Positions 23,601 to 31,624 of a stretch of 33,098 nt of DNA are shown here, one piece after another. Source of the DNA: JAWLDV01 sp046537975 (lineage in GTDB: Bacteria > Desulfobacterota > Desulfobulbia > Desulfobulbales > SURF-16); the NCBI GenBank assembly GCA_046537975.1, contig JBKHJR010000026.1, forward strand, positions 1-33,098, given 5' to 3'. Position 1 is the stretch's first letter; each line of letters begins with the position of its first letter. A program made the translations under genes and the position numbers. A model generated the notes under the pieces. The model did no database searches. It was not told where the DNA came from and saw nothing but the letters and a program-made list of their open reading frames with translations.

Positions 23601-25861
23601 TTTTCCTTATCAACTCCCTCCGGGACAAAGGTTCTGGGGGGGGTAACTGCTGCCCCTCTTTCCTTACGCAGGCTGGCCATAAGCCTGCCGATCTCCTCTT
23701 CCGAACTCCAGTTTTCCAGAGCCAGCGGCAACCGACGCCGCCAGTTGGGCATTCCTTCAACTGTACCGGGCAGATTGACCTGCTCCATCTGGCCCAGGAC
23801 ATCCTCCAATTGAGCTACCATAATCTTGGCCGGTGTCCGGGCCAGATAAAGGTGAACCGCCCGCAGCAAGGAAGGAGTCATCTCCGGAATTGAGACGGGA
23901 TTAACATCCATGTCTTCGGGAAGAAGCCCCTCACTGTCCAGAGCCAGCAAAAGGCGGGCCCGGTCTGCGGCTCGCTCCACCACCTGCCTTTCATATACTT
24001 TCTTATCAGGAAAGAGCTGAAATTCATTTCTGATTTCCAGATCCCTGCCGGCCCAGAAACCGGTCAGAGTAGGAAGATCATGGGTGCTCGAGGCTACCAG
24101 GGCCTGGGTGGGGTAATCTCCCGGCCTTGTGAACATTCCCTGCTGATCTCTTTCAAAGAAAAATAAACGATAAGAGAGAACTCCTAACGGCCCCAGGGAC
24201 TGGCGGACTTTTTCCGGGACTGTGCCCAGATCTTCACCGATAATCAGGCAACGGTTACGGCTGCTCTCCAGAGCCAGGATAGCGAGCAATTCCTGAAAAG
24301 GATAAGAAACATATCCTCCCTGATCCGGTCTCATCCCACGGGGTATCCAGAACAGCCGCATAAGACCCATTACATGATCAAGACGCAGGGCCCCGGCATA
24401 ACGCATATTCTGCCGCAAAGTAGAGATAAAGGGGACATAGGCCCTATCCCGCAACTCCGCCGGTATCCAGGGCGGCAAACCCCAATCCTGCCCCTTAAGA
24501 TTAAAATCATCCGGAGGGGACCCTGTCCTGGCCTCCAGGCCGTAAAGATCCTGATTGGCCCAGACCTCTGCTCCTCCGGAGTCAACACTTACCGCCAGAT
24601 CCTGGTAAAGCCCCACTCCCAGACCCAATTCCCAGGCCCTTCTTCCGGCGGCCTCCAACTGCAGCCAGGACTGCCACTGCAGATATTCAAAGAATTCCAG
24701 GCGCTCGCCATGAGCCGCGGTAAAAGCAGCTACTGCCTCGGAATCCGGTCGATGATAAGGTTCCGGCCAGTCCTGCCAGCCTGATATTTTCGGATCCTGC
24801 TTCTGAAAATGTTCCTGCAGGGCTTCATAAAGGGCCTGATTTCTTAACTCCTCCCCCTGCCCGGCCTGGAAAGCACGAAAAGCAGCAGAACGGTCACTGT
24901 TCTGCTCGAGATGATTCTTCCGGAAATAACTGTAAAGCATTTCCAGAATATCGAACTTAACTTCAGCCACACCCTGATAATCTACAAGATCAGAGGATCG
25001 CAGGGCCCGGAGTTTTGCCTGAAAAAACTCGTCTTCCACTCTTTCTTCGGCCTCTTGACATTCACTGAAATCAGCTATGGCCTCAACATCCAGATTAAGA
25101 ACATTAAAGAACAATCTGCTGGAAGGACTGTAGGGACTGGCATGGCCGGGATTATTCGGGAAAAGGGCATGCAGGGGGTTCAAACCTACCACTCCAGCCC
25201 CGCTCTGGGCGGCGAACTCCAGGAGTCGGATAAGATCAGTGTAATCACCTATTCCCCAATTGCGCTCAGAATGAAGGGAATAAAGCTGGGCTGCCAGCCC
25301 CCAGACCCGGCCGGAATCTTCCAGTGCCCGGGGCTGATAGCAATGAAGAGGGGCAACAATTAAGCTCATTCCAGCCTGCCAGCTTTCTTTTCCCCCTTCT
25401 AATTCCAGGCGGTGATAGCCCGGAGGTGGCGGATCGGCCAAAGGAAGGACAAGACACTGCCATTTCTCACCCCTGACAGCCCTGCTTTCCGAGACAGCCA
25501 GATCAGCCGGATCAAAATCATCCTCCCGCCGGGAGCCGTTCTCCTCAATCAATCGCCAATGTATACAGTCAAAACCGGATGCAGCCTGGTCAGCAGGAAT
25601 AGTAACCTTAACATTGACGATCTGCTGATTTTCCCAGGCAACCTGGACAGGGGGCAGTCTTCTGAGCCAATCTTTGTCCTTTATCTCTCTCAGACGCCGG
25701 CGGGCCTCCTCCTCAGTAGAAACTCTGACTCCCATAGCGGCCAAAAGGGAACGTCTGGTGAGATCGGAGATATGGTGACGGTTTCCCCATATATCGGTAT
25801 AAGACGGGACAATGCCGAGATGTTTTGCTAACCTCTCAATATATGTATCCTTTGTCTCCAT
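20612..25861 (-). CDS. fusion of 4-alpha-glucanotransferase (MalQ, GH77) and maltooligosyl trehalose synthase (TreY, GH13)
   Basis: The 1749-residue protein joins two full enzymes. Residues 1-740 are amylomaltase with the extra N-terminal domain of MalQ; its catalytic residues are Asp495 in LRLDHVMGL, Glu543 in GEDLGTVP and Asp595 in SSTHDLPT. Residues 765-1749 are TreY, starting near GATYRLQLHSGF, with Asp1099 in LRIDHPDGL, Glu1163 in YMVAEKIL and Asp1407 in TSTHDSKRSED. MalQ exchanges alpha-1,4-glucan segments to make longer chains; TreY turns the reducing-end bond into alpha-1,1, which TreZ then cuts. The fusion channels glucan remodelling into trehalose formation. I chose ATG 25861 since AGAAGGAG lies just upstream and METKDTYIERLAKHLGI fits MalQ; the frame could extend to TTG 25921 without family support. 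It is the first gene of the minus-strand cluster and diverges from the glucan dikinase gene. Confidence 0.93.
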   Translation of the reverse strand: METKDTYIERLAKHLGIVPSYTDIWGNRHHISDLTRRSLLAAMGVRVSTEEEARRRLREIKDKDWLRRLPPVQVAWENQQIVNVKVTIPADQAASGFDCIHWRLIEENGSRREDDFDPADLAVSESRAVRGEKWQCLVLPLADPPPPGYHRLELEGGKESWQAGMSLIVAPLHCYQPRALEDSGRVWGLAAQLYSLHSERNWGIGDYTDLIRLLEFAAQSGAGVVGLNPLHALFPNNPGHASPYSPSSRLFFNVLNLDVEAIADFSECQEAEERVEDEFFQAKLRALRSSDLVDYQGVAEVKFDILEMLYSYFRKNHLEQNSDRSAAFRAFQAGQGEELRNQALYEALQEHFQKQDPKISGWQDWPEPYHRPDSEAVAAFTAAHGERLEFFEYLQWQSWLQLEAAGRRAWELGLGVGLYQDLAVSVDSGGAEVWANQDLYGLEARTGSPPDDFNLKGQDWGLPPWIPAELRDRAYVPFISTLRQNMRYAGALRLDHVMGLMRLFWIPRGMRPDQGGYVSYPFQELLAILALESSRNRCLIIGEDLGTVPEKVRQSLGPLGVLSYRLFFFERDQQGMFTRPGDYPTQALVASSTHDLPTLTGFWAGRDLEIRNEFQLFPDKKVYERQVVERAADRARLLLALDSEGLLPEDMDVNPVSIPEMTPSLLRAVHLYLARTPAKIMVAQLEDVLGQMEQVNLPGTVEGMPNWRRRLPLALENWSSEEEIGRLMASLRKERGAAVTPPRTFVPEGVDKENLDAFRVEFSIPGATYRLQLHSGFSFEDATSLAGYLTDLGISHCYSSPCLKARPGSSHGYDIIDHNSLNPELGGWEGFTGFSASLKQHGLEQIMDIVPNHMGIMGSDNIWWLDVLENGPSSNYARFFDIDWAPLKDELRGKVLLPVLGDQYGNVLDRGELSLSFFPDQGSFSVEYYEHRFPVDPREYPRILARRLHDLSSRMGEDNPVLLEFQSLLTAFANLPSRSRVTSEAVSERNRDKEVHKHRLAELYDSVADISHYVEECLREYNGGEDYQADPALLHDLLEVQAWRLAYWRVAAEQINYRRFFDINDLGGLRMENQAVFEASHKLVLQLIAEGQVQGLRIDHPDGLFDPVQYFQRIQERVTALTSPASEQAWGAGGFSSTPHYRGSSPRSVLQDTIKRPLYMVAEKILIGDEGLPRNWPVHGTTGYDFANLCTGLFVDPGAESRFTGIYEDFLGESMDFQEILFEAKKEIMQGAMASELKVLTTELARIAESDPHTRDFTLDNLEEALTGIVAFFPVYRTYISRNRVTAADQAIMERAVAKARQRSGAADLTIYDFIRDVLLTTITQGKSEPYRQRVFRFTMRFQQYTGPVMAKGMEDTSLYRYNRLVSLNEVGGQPDFFGIPVQEFHKKNMLRQERWPHSMLNTSTHDSKRSEDVRARINLLSEFPEEWEAKLSCWAGLNKSSKKKVKGRPVPEPNTEYLLYQTLIGAWPLQDVAGEVLDDFRQRIQAYMAKAVKEAKVRTSWLNPDPDYEAALADFIDKLFDFGHSAAFWEEFLPFQEKISRLSFFNSLGQTLLKLTSPGVPDIYQGSELWDYSLVDPDNRRPVDYESRRRKLAELRDSFNGEENRETLVYDLLQNMEDGRIKLYLIWRVLNFRREFPEIFKQGKYLPLKTTGPGSDHICSFSRNGEDRMIIVSVPRLIGTLLQKDQQEPLGEEVWGDTGIVIPKKMDRRGFTDLMTGNILNCQDRGRDLWLPAGDLFSACPVSLLFSS

Positions 25862-26075
25862 TGCTCCTTCTTGCTTTTTATCCGGATAATAGATTTTTAA
25901 AATGCAGTAAACCAAGAGCAAGACAGGAATCTCAGCGCTTGGGCTTTAGTTTCAGAATATCATTCTTCTATGCAGCCTGACAAGTTATTAACCTAATTCC
26001 ACTCGTTATATTTCTGAAACAGCGTTAAACCCTTTTTACCGGCCCCCTGTTGCTCCTGAGCCCCCCTGATTTATC

Positions 26076-26104
26076 TTGACAAAACAAATCCGGGCAAAGA
26101 TATT
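26076..26104 (+). promoter_or_regulatory. candidate sigma-70 promoter of the glucan dikinase gene
   Basis: A perfect -35 TTGACA (26076-26081) is followed after exactly 17 bases by GATATT (26099-26104, four of six -10 matches). The predicted leader is about 42 nt. It lies in the 291-bp divergent region shared with the MalQ-TreY gene; no equally good promoter was found facing the other way. Confidence 0.55.
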
Positions 26105-26152
26105 AAGAGCTATCTTTATAAGACCGTCAATTACCAGGACATACATTGTCTC

Positions 26153-29100
26153 ATGGATATTACCGACTTAAAATCTAATATGGTTTCCCTGGCGGATGAA
26201 ATCATTCAGGCTGAGACAGGGCAAAATTCCTGGACCTTGATGCACCGGTTCAACCTGTGCCACGATTTTCTTGACCGGGTGCTAAATACCGACGACCTGG
26301 CTCTGCTTTTTGTCTGGCTGCGCTTTTCTGCTTTGCGCCAGCTTGACTGGCAGCGAAACTATAACACCAAACCCCGGGAGCTGACTCACGCCCAACAGCG
26401 GCTGACCCTCAAACTTGCCTCCCTGTACCAGCACCAGGCCCCTGAGGGCCGGGCAATAATCCGTCTTATCTTTTCCACTCTGGGCCGCGGAGCAGAAGGG
26501 CACAGGGGGCAGCAGATACGCGACGACATCCTGCACATCATGCACCGCCATAACCTCAAGGAAGTCAGCGGCCATTTCCTGGAAGAATGGCACCAGAAGC
26601 TGCACAACAACACCACTGCGGATGATATCGTTATCTGTGAGGCCTATCTCGAGTTCCTGCGCACCAACGGCGACCTGGACCGTTTTTATAACACCCTGGA
26701 ACAGGGCGGGGTATCCAGGGAAAGACTCAGAAGTTTTGAAAGACCGATTGTCACTGACCCTGATTTTGTGCCCCATATCAAGGATAACCTGATTCATGAT
26801 TTTGAAAATTATCTGGATCTCTTAAGGACAATCCATTCGGCAATGGATCTGGCCAGCGCCATTAATGAGGCCGGACACTGTCTCGATGAAGAGCTTGAGC
26901 ATAAAGCCGCCCGGATTTATCAAGACCGGAATAATGAAGAAATACCCCTGACTGACAGGGTCAGAGCCGTCACTGACCTGAGAATCAGCCTGCAGGATGC
27001 CTTGAACCGGACGACTGCTGATGACTGCCGACGCGATATCCTCTATCTTGACCTGGCTCTGGAAGAATTCTTACGCCTTACTGTCGAGGGCAACACCCAT
27101 AAACATTTGCCACCTGAATTTCTGGAAGACCTGATCGGAATGCTCGGGGAAAATGTCAGGCTTTACCATCATAATCCCGAGCTTGTAAACTGCCTTGATC
27201 TTTTGCATGCCCTAAAGAGCCGGGAAGCTGCTTCTCCCGAAGACCGGGCCTTGCAATTTATTGCCGTAAATGAAAAAATAAATAATGTCCTGGCCTCCTT
27301 TGCCGATTACTATACCGACCTCCTCCAGGAGAAGGCGGAATATCTGGGCCGGGGTTTCAAGGCGGATAGGTGGGTAATTGACCTGTTCAGCCAGGAGATC
27401 ATCCGGAGCGGAGCCGCCTTTATTCTTTCAATTCTGCTGAATCTAAATGACCGCGCCCTCCGCAAAACCGCCAATTTAAGGAGCTGGCAGATAATAAGCC
27501 GGGGTAGAGCAAGGGGAATCCTGCGAGTGGAAAATCTGATGGACCTGCAGAATACCGAACTAAACGAGCCTACTGTTGTGCTGAGCGATCGGCTCAGTGG
27601 TGAGGAAGAAATTATCAACAACCTGACAGGAGTAATAACCTCTTCCAGCGTTGACATGCTCTCCCATATTGCTGTCCGGGCCAGGAATGCCGGAATTCTT
27701 TTCGCCTCCTGTTATGAGAAAGGAATTATCGACACCCTGGAAGAACTGGAAGGACAGCCGGTTTTTCTCTCCCCTGCAGCCTCCGGGGATGTTTTGTTCG
27801 AAAAGGCGGCAACGCTTGACACAGAACATAAAGCCATGCCCGCCACTCCAAACGTACTAACCCGGCGGGCTGAAAAGATCGAGGGCTTCAGCCTGCCTTC
27901 GGCACCTTATGATAAAGCAGGTGTCGAATACCCCCTGGCCGTGGATATGGGGAGTTTTGACCCGGAAATTACCGGCGGCAAGGCTTATCAGTTGAAAAGA
28001 CTGAAGGAAAAGCTCCCCGGCTGGATCGGCATTCCGGCTTCAGCGGCCATTCCTTTCGGGGTCTGCGAGAAGGTCCTTGCCCTGGAGGAAAACAGGAATC
28101 TCCAGACGGAATATGATCAACTTCTCAGGGAAGTGGATCAGAACCCTGCCAAGGTGTTACCCCGGCTCCGCGACCTGGTTACCGAATTAACACTGCCGCC
28201 CGCCCTTCTCAATGATCTCAGGGAGGCCATGGAAGAGCAGGATCTTGTCTTTCCAGCTGACCTGGACACCTTCAAAAAGCGGATCAAACAGATCTGGGCC
28301 TCGAAATGGAATGACAGGGCTTATTACAGCAGGAAAAAATGGGAGATCAACCACCGGGATCTGGTTATGTCAGTTTTGATACAGCAGGTGGTGCCTGCGG
28401 AATACGCCTTTGTACTCCACACGGTCAATCCCTTTACAGGACAGGATGATGAAATCTACGGCGAGATTGTGGTGGGCCTGGGAGAAACCCTGTGCAGCGG
28501 CAATTACCAGGGTAAGGCCCTGTCTTTTGTCTGCAAAAAGAGTAAAGATGCTCAACCGGAATTGCAGTTTTACCCCAGCAAGAGTCAGGCCCTTTTCGGA
28601 AGCGGCCTGATTCTCCGTTCCGACTCAAACGGGGAAGACCTGCAAAATTACGCGGGAGCGGGCCTCTATGACAGCCATACCCTGGAGCCGCCCAGAGAAG
28701 AAATCATTGATTACAACAAGGTTGACCTCCTGTGGCAGGGAAAGTTAAGAGATGATTTTCTCAGGAAATTGACAGAAATCGGCCTGGAAGTGGAAAAGGC
28801 GATGGAGGGAGCAGCCCAGGATATCGAAGGAGTCTACGCCGACGGCAGGTTCTATGTGGTCCAGACCCGGAGCCAGGTTGGTGCTGACTGGAAGGGTCAC
28901 AGGACCACGGATCAAGAACTGGAACCGGCACAGAAAAAATTTCCCTTCCGCATAGGCAACCAGACTTCCTATTCAGCAATCAGAGCTTCAGCCCCTTTTG
29001 ATTTTGCGGTCAACAACGGCTTTGATGCCTTTGAATGGTTTCCTGATAAAAAAGGGGATGGTTCAGGCTGGGACACAGACGAGCTAAGCAGCCGGCAGAT

Positions 29101-29734
29101 TGACTGGATCCGCAAGACCGCGTCGGATAATGGCATTTTCTTGAGTGTACATGCCCCCTGGTGGGCCAATCCCCTGAAAGAAGGGGGAACCGCGCTTATT
29201 CTGAAACACATTCACTTTGCCGTGGCCATTGAAGCACGGTTGCTCGTCATCCATTTTTATACCGGCCAAGGTACCGGCCTTTTCCTGGAAAAACTGAAAC
29301 CGGTAATACTTGCCACCCACAAGGCGGGTCTCAAACTGGCCCTCGAAAATACACCGGAAACCACACCGGAGGACTGTAACACCTTTTTTTCCCTGTTGAA
29401 GGAAACCGAGATGCCCGGCAAACATGTCGGCCTCTGCTTTGACCTCGGCCATGCCAACCTCTGCCGGACCACACCCAACGATTATGTCGGCTTTTTGCAG
29501 AATTTATCCTCTCACGTCCCGTTAATTCACGTCCATTTCCATGAAAACTACGGCGAAACTGATACTCACCTCCCCCTGTTTACCGGGCCCTCGAAAAACA
29601 ATCCAGCGGGTCTGGAACTGGTAATTAAGCACCTGCGTGAAAGGAATTTTAAGGGCGCCATTATCCTGGAACAGTGGCCGGACCCTCCTTCCCTCCTGAT
29701 TAAAGCCAGGAACCGGCTTCTTGATCTGTACTAA
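26153..29734 (+). CDS. alpha-glucan water dikinase (GWD-like) fused to a xylose-isomerase-like TIM barrel
   Basis: This 1193-residue protein resembles the C-terminal two-thirds of plant starch kinase GWD (R1). Shared blocks include NYNTKPRELTHAQ, TLGRGAEGHRGQQIRD, EEWHQKLHNNT near 144, and VDMLSHIAVRARN with the phospho-acceptor His505. An ATP-grasp-type PPDK_N/GWD nucleotide-binding domain starts at GGKAYQLKRL (about 607), with WASKWNDRAYYS, RSDSNGEDL near 821, and VVQTRSQVG at about 901-909. GWD moves the beta-phosphate of ATP to a His, then to C6 of glucose units in the glucan; the gamma-phosphate goes to water. The plant N-terminal CBM45 starch-binding domains are absent. Residues 930-1193 are an AP endonuclease 2/xylose isomerase-type barrel with apparently complete metal ligands: Glu1065, Asp1097, His1100, His1126 or His1128, Glu1173. 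Function of this barrel is unknown. The SD is weak. It diverges from the MalQ-TreY gene. Confidence 0.88.
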   Translation: MDITDLKSNMVSLADEIIQAETGQNSWTLMHRFNLCHDFLDRVLNTDDLALLFVWLRFSALRQLDWQRNYNTKPRELTHAQQRLTLKLASLYQHQAPEGRAIIRLIFSTLGRGAEGHRGQQIRDDILHIMHRHNLKEVSGHFLEEWHQKLHNNTTADDIVICEAYLEFLRTNGDLDRFYNTLEQGGVSRERLRSFERPIVTDPDFVPHIKDNLIHDFENYLDLLRTIHSAMDLASAINEAGHCLDEELEHKAARIYQDRNNEEIPLTDRVRAVTDLRISLQDALNRTTADDCRRDILYLDLALEEFLRLTVEGNTHKHLPPEFLEDLIGMLGENVRLYHHNPELVNCLDLLHALKSREAASPEDRALQFIAVNEKINNVLASFADYYTDLLQEKAEYLGRGFKADRWVIDLFSQEIIRSGAAFILSILLNLNDRALRKTANLRSWQIISRGRARGILRVENLMDLQNTELNEPTVVLSDRLSGEEEIINNLTGVITSSSVDMLSHIAVRARNAGILFASCYEKGIIDTLEELEGQPVFLSPAASGDVLFEKAATLDTEHKAMPATPNVLTRRAEKIEGFSLPSAPYDKAGVEYPLAVDMGSFDPEITGGKAYQLKRLKEKLPGWIGIPASAAIPFGVCEKVLALEENRNLQTEYDQLLREVDQNPAKVLPRLRDLVTELTLPPALLNDLREAMEEQDLVFPADLDTFKKRIKQIWASKWNDRAYYSRKKWEINHRDLVMSVLIQQVVPAEYAFVLHTVNPFTGQDDEIYGEIVVGLGETLCSGNYQGKALSFVCKKSKDAQPELQFYPSKSQALFGSGLILRSDSNGEDLQNYAGAGLYDSHTLEPPREEIIDYNKVDLLWQGKLRDDFLRKLTEIGLEVEKAMEGAAQDIEGVYADGRFYVVQTRSQVGADWKGHRTTDQELEPAQKKFPFRIGNQTSYSAIRASAPFDFAVNNGFDAFEWFPDKKGDGSGWDTDELSSRQIDWIRKTASDNGIFLSVHAPWWANPLKEGGTALILKHIHFAVAIEARLLVIHFYTGQGTGLFLEKLKPVILATHKAGLKLALENTPETTPEDCNTFFSLLKETEMPGKHVGLCFDLGHANLCRTTPNDYVGFLQNLSSHVPLIHVHFHENYGETDTHLPLFTGPSKNNPAGLELVIKHLRERNFKGAIILEQWPDPPSLLIKARNRLLDLY

Positions 29735-29793
29735 TTCCCCAGGATAAAGATGAGCCAGCGCCGCTAAAAATAAAAATCAATTACCTGTTGCAA

Positions 29794-29830
29794 TTGACAA
29801 TTATCTTAAAAAAGATTCAATTCATATAAA
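29794..29830 (+). promoter_or_regulatory. candidate promoter region of the PAS-GAF-LuxR regulator
   Basis: The A/T-rich gap 29735-29968 contains a perfect TTGACA at 29794-29799, but TATAAA-like hexamers downstream lie about 25 bases away, too far for a standard promoter. Several A/T hexamers around 29815-29835 could serve with other -35 elements. Something here probably drives the regulator, but the exact site is not clear. No terminator with a T tract was seen after the dikinase gene. Confidence 0.25.
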
Positions 29831-29968
29831 TTATAGTAAAGATCATATATTTTTTTGGTTAACCGGTAAACAGAATAGTCTCCGGCAATGAAGCTTAAAC
29901 CCGTCTTCCGGCAACGGTGTATGAAAGACTAAAAAAATAACCGCCCCGGACACCGCAAATTACCACAA

Positions 29969-31480
29969 ATGGCCAGGCGGGCCAACAGAGGTGAAATATT
30001 GGACGTTTCCAGATTATCACATGAGGAAATAGCCTCTTTGCTCCAGGATTATGAAATCTTTCAAATGGAGCTGATCAACCAGAACGAAGAACTGCAGTCA
30101 GCATATCAGGAACTCGAACACACCAAGAACCGCCTGCAAAAACTCTACGATAATGCCCCGGTGGGTTATTGCACCCTGGACAACAGGGGACTTATCCTGG
30201 AAGGCAATCTTACCTTCTGCAGAATGGTTAATGAAGACAGAAACAGCCTGCCGGGCAAAAAGCTCAACTATTATCTGGCCGGGAAGACCGGCAGCCAGTT
30301 GTATCAGCATCTTGACCAGGTCCGCCAGTCTGGTGAAAAAAAAGTCTGCCATCTGGAACTTAAGCCTTCAGAATCAGGATGCAGATATGTCCAGATGGAA
30401 AGCGTGCCTGATCTCGGGGTTTCGGGAGAGGTTATTTTCCGAAGTTCCCTTTCCGATATTACCAACTGGAAGATAGTGGAAGAAGAAAACATAAGACATT
30501 TAAAACCCCAGTCCGCCCTTAACCACATCCTCAGCCTCCTGCTGGAAGATATGACCCTGGAAGAGGTCTTAAATGAATTCCTCAGGCATATTGTCTCCCT
30601 GCCCTGGCTCGGACTGGAGCCGGCCGGGGCGGCCTTTCTTTTAGACAGGGAGCGGGAAGTACTGGAGCTCACAGCCCATCTTGATATGCCCCGGGAAATC
30701 ATTTCAGCCTGCCGGCAGGTCAAACTGGGAGAATGCTTCTGCGGCCGGACAGCTGCAGAAGGACGACCTATATATTCCAAAGTCCCGGAGAGGATCTGGC
30801 AGAAAACCAAAAATCCTCCGATTGCACCACAAAATCTTTACTGCATCCCTATCAGCTCCCCCAACGACTCAACAATAGGAGTTTATATACTCTACCTGAA
30901 AGAACGCCAGCAGTGGGATGAAACAGTGGAAGAGACCCTGCTCGCTGCAGCCCGGGTCATTGCCGGAGTGGTAGAACACAAGAAAACCGAGGATAAGCTC
31001 AAAAGATCCTACGATCACCTCGATGAAAGAGTAAAAGAGAGGACCGCTGAGCTGGAAGACAAAAATATCGCCCTTAAGGTCCTTCTGGAACAGAGAGAAA
31101 AAGACAAGAAGGATCTGGAAAACCGCCTTACCGCCAATATTCAGCAGCTTATAATACCCTATCTCGAAAAGCTGAAAAACCACCATCTGAATCAACAGCA
31201 AGCCGACCTTCTGACAACTATTGAAAAACAGCTGAAAGATATCACCTCACCCCTGGTATACTCCCTTTCCTCGCAACACCTGAAAATGACCCCCACCGAA
31301 ACCCGGATCTGCCATCTGATCACTCAGGGAAGAAACTCCAAGGAGATCGCCGAGGCTATGAACCTTTCTCCGGAAACGATCCACAAACATCGCCAAAATA
31401 TCCGGCGAAAATGCGGGATAAGCCATAAAAAGATAAACCTGACCTCATATCTCTCCTCCCTGACAGACAAAGAGGGCTGA
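29969..31480 (+). CDS. PAS-GAF-coiled coil-LuxR-type transcriptional regulator
   Basis: The 503-residue cytoplasmic protein has these parts in order: a short N-terminal helix pair (LSHEEIASLLQDYEIFQMEL, then QNEELQSAYQELE); a PAS domain (about 57-170, LYDNAPVGYCTLDNRG); a GAF domain (about 180-345, with KLGECFCGRTAAEGRPI); a coiled coil (about 345-400, ERVKERTAELEDKN); a connecting bundle NIQQLIIPYLEKL; and a LuxR/FixJ-type HTH (about 437-497, MTPTETRICHLITQG, then KEIAEAMNLSPETIHKHRQNIRRK). There is no transmembrane segment, HisKA/HATPase or receiver domain, so this is a one-component sensor. Close relatives are common in Desulfobacterota. The GAF domain's C-x-C could hold a metal or sense redox, which is inference. 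There is no SD at ATG 29969. Position next to the dikinase suggests, without proof, that it controls the glucan-trehalose genes. Confidence 0.88.
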   Translation: MARRANRGEILDVSRLSHEEIASLLQDYEIFQMELINQNEELQSAYQELEHTKNRLQKLYDNAPVGYCTLDNRGLILEGNLTFCRMVNEDRNSLPGKKLNYYLAGKTGSQLYQHLDQVRQSGEKKVCHLELKPSESGCRYVQMESVPDLGVSGEVIFRSSLSDITNWKIVEEENIRHLKPQSALNHILSLLLEDMTLEEVLNEFLRHIVSLPWLGLEPAGAAFLLDREREVLELTAHLDMPREIISACRQVKLGECFCGRTAAEGRPIYSKVPERIWQKTKNPPIAPQNLYCIPISSPNDSTIGVYILYLKERQQWDETVEETLLAAARVIAGVVEHKKTEDKLKRSYDHLDERVKERTAELEDKNIALKVLLEQREKDKKDLENRLTANIQQLIIPYLEKLKNHHLNQQQADLLTTIEKQLKDITSPLVYSLSSQHLKMTPTETRICHLITQGRNSKEIAEAMNLSPETIHKHRQNIRRKCGISHKKINLTSYLSSLTDKEG

Positions 31481-31624
31481 GCCGCCATCCGGCATACCAG
31501 GAAGCAGGATATTATCGTTTTCCCCGGTCTTATCCTTCATTTTCCTGTCCCCCCCTCTGCCTCTCATAGAAAATACCGATCACTATATATCAATTATCCA
31601 GATTAACAACTGGACTTTTCCGGT

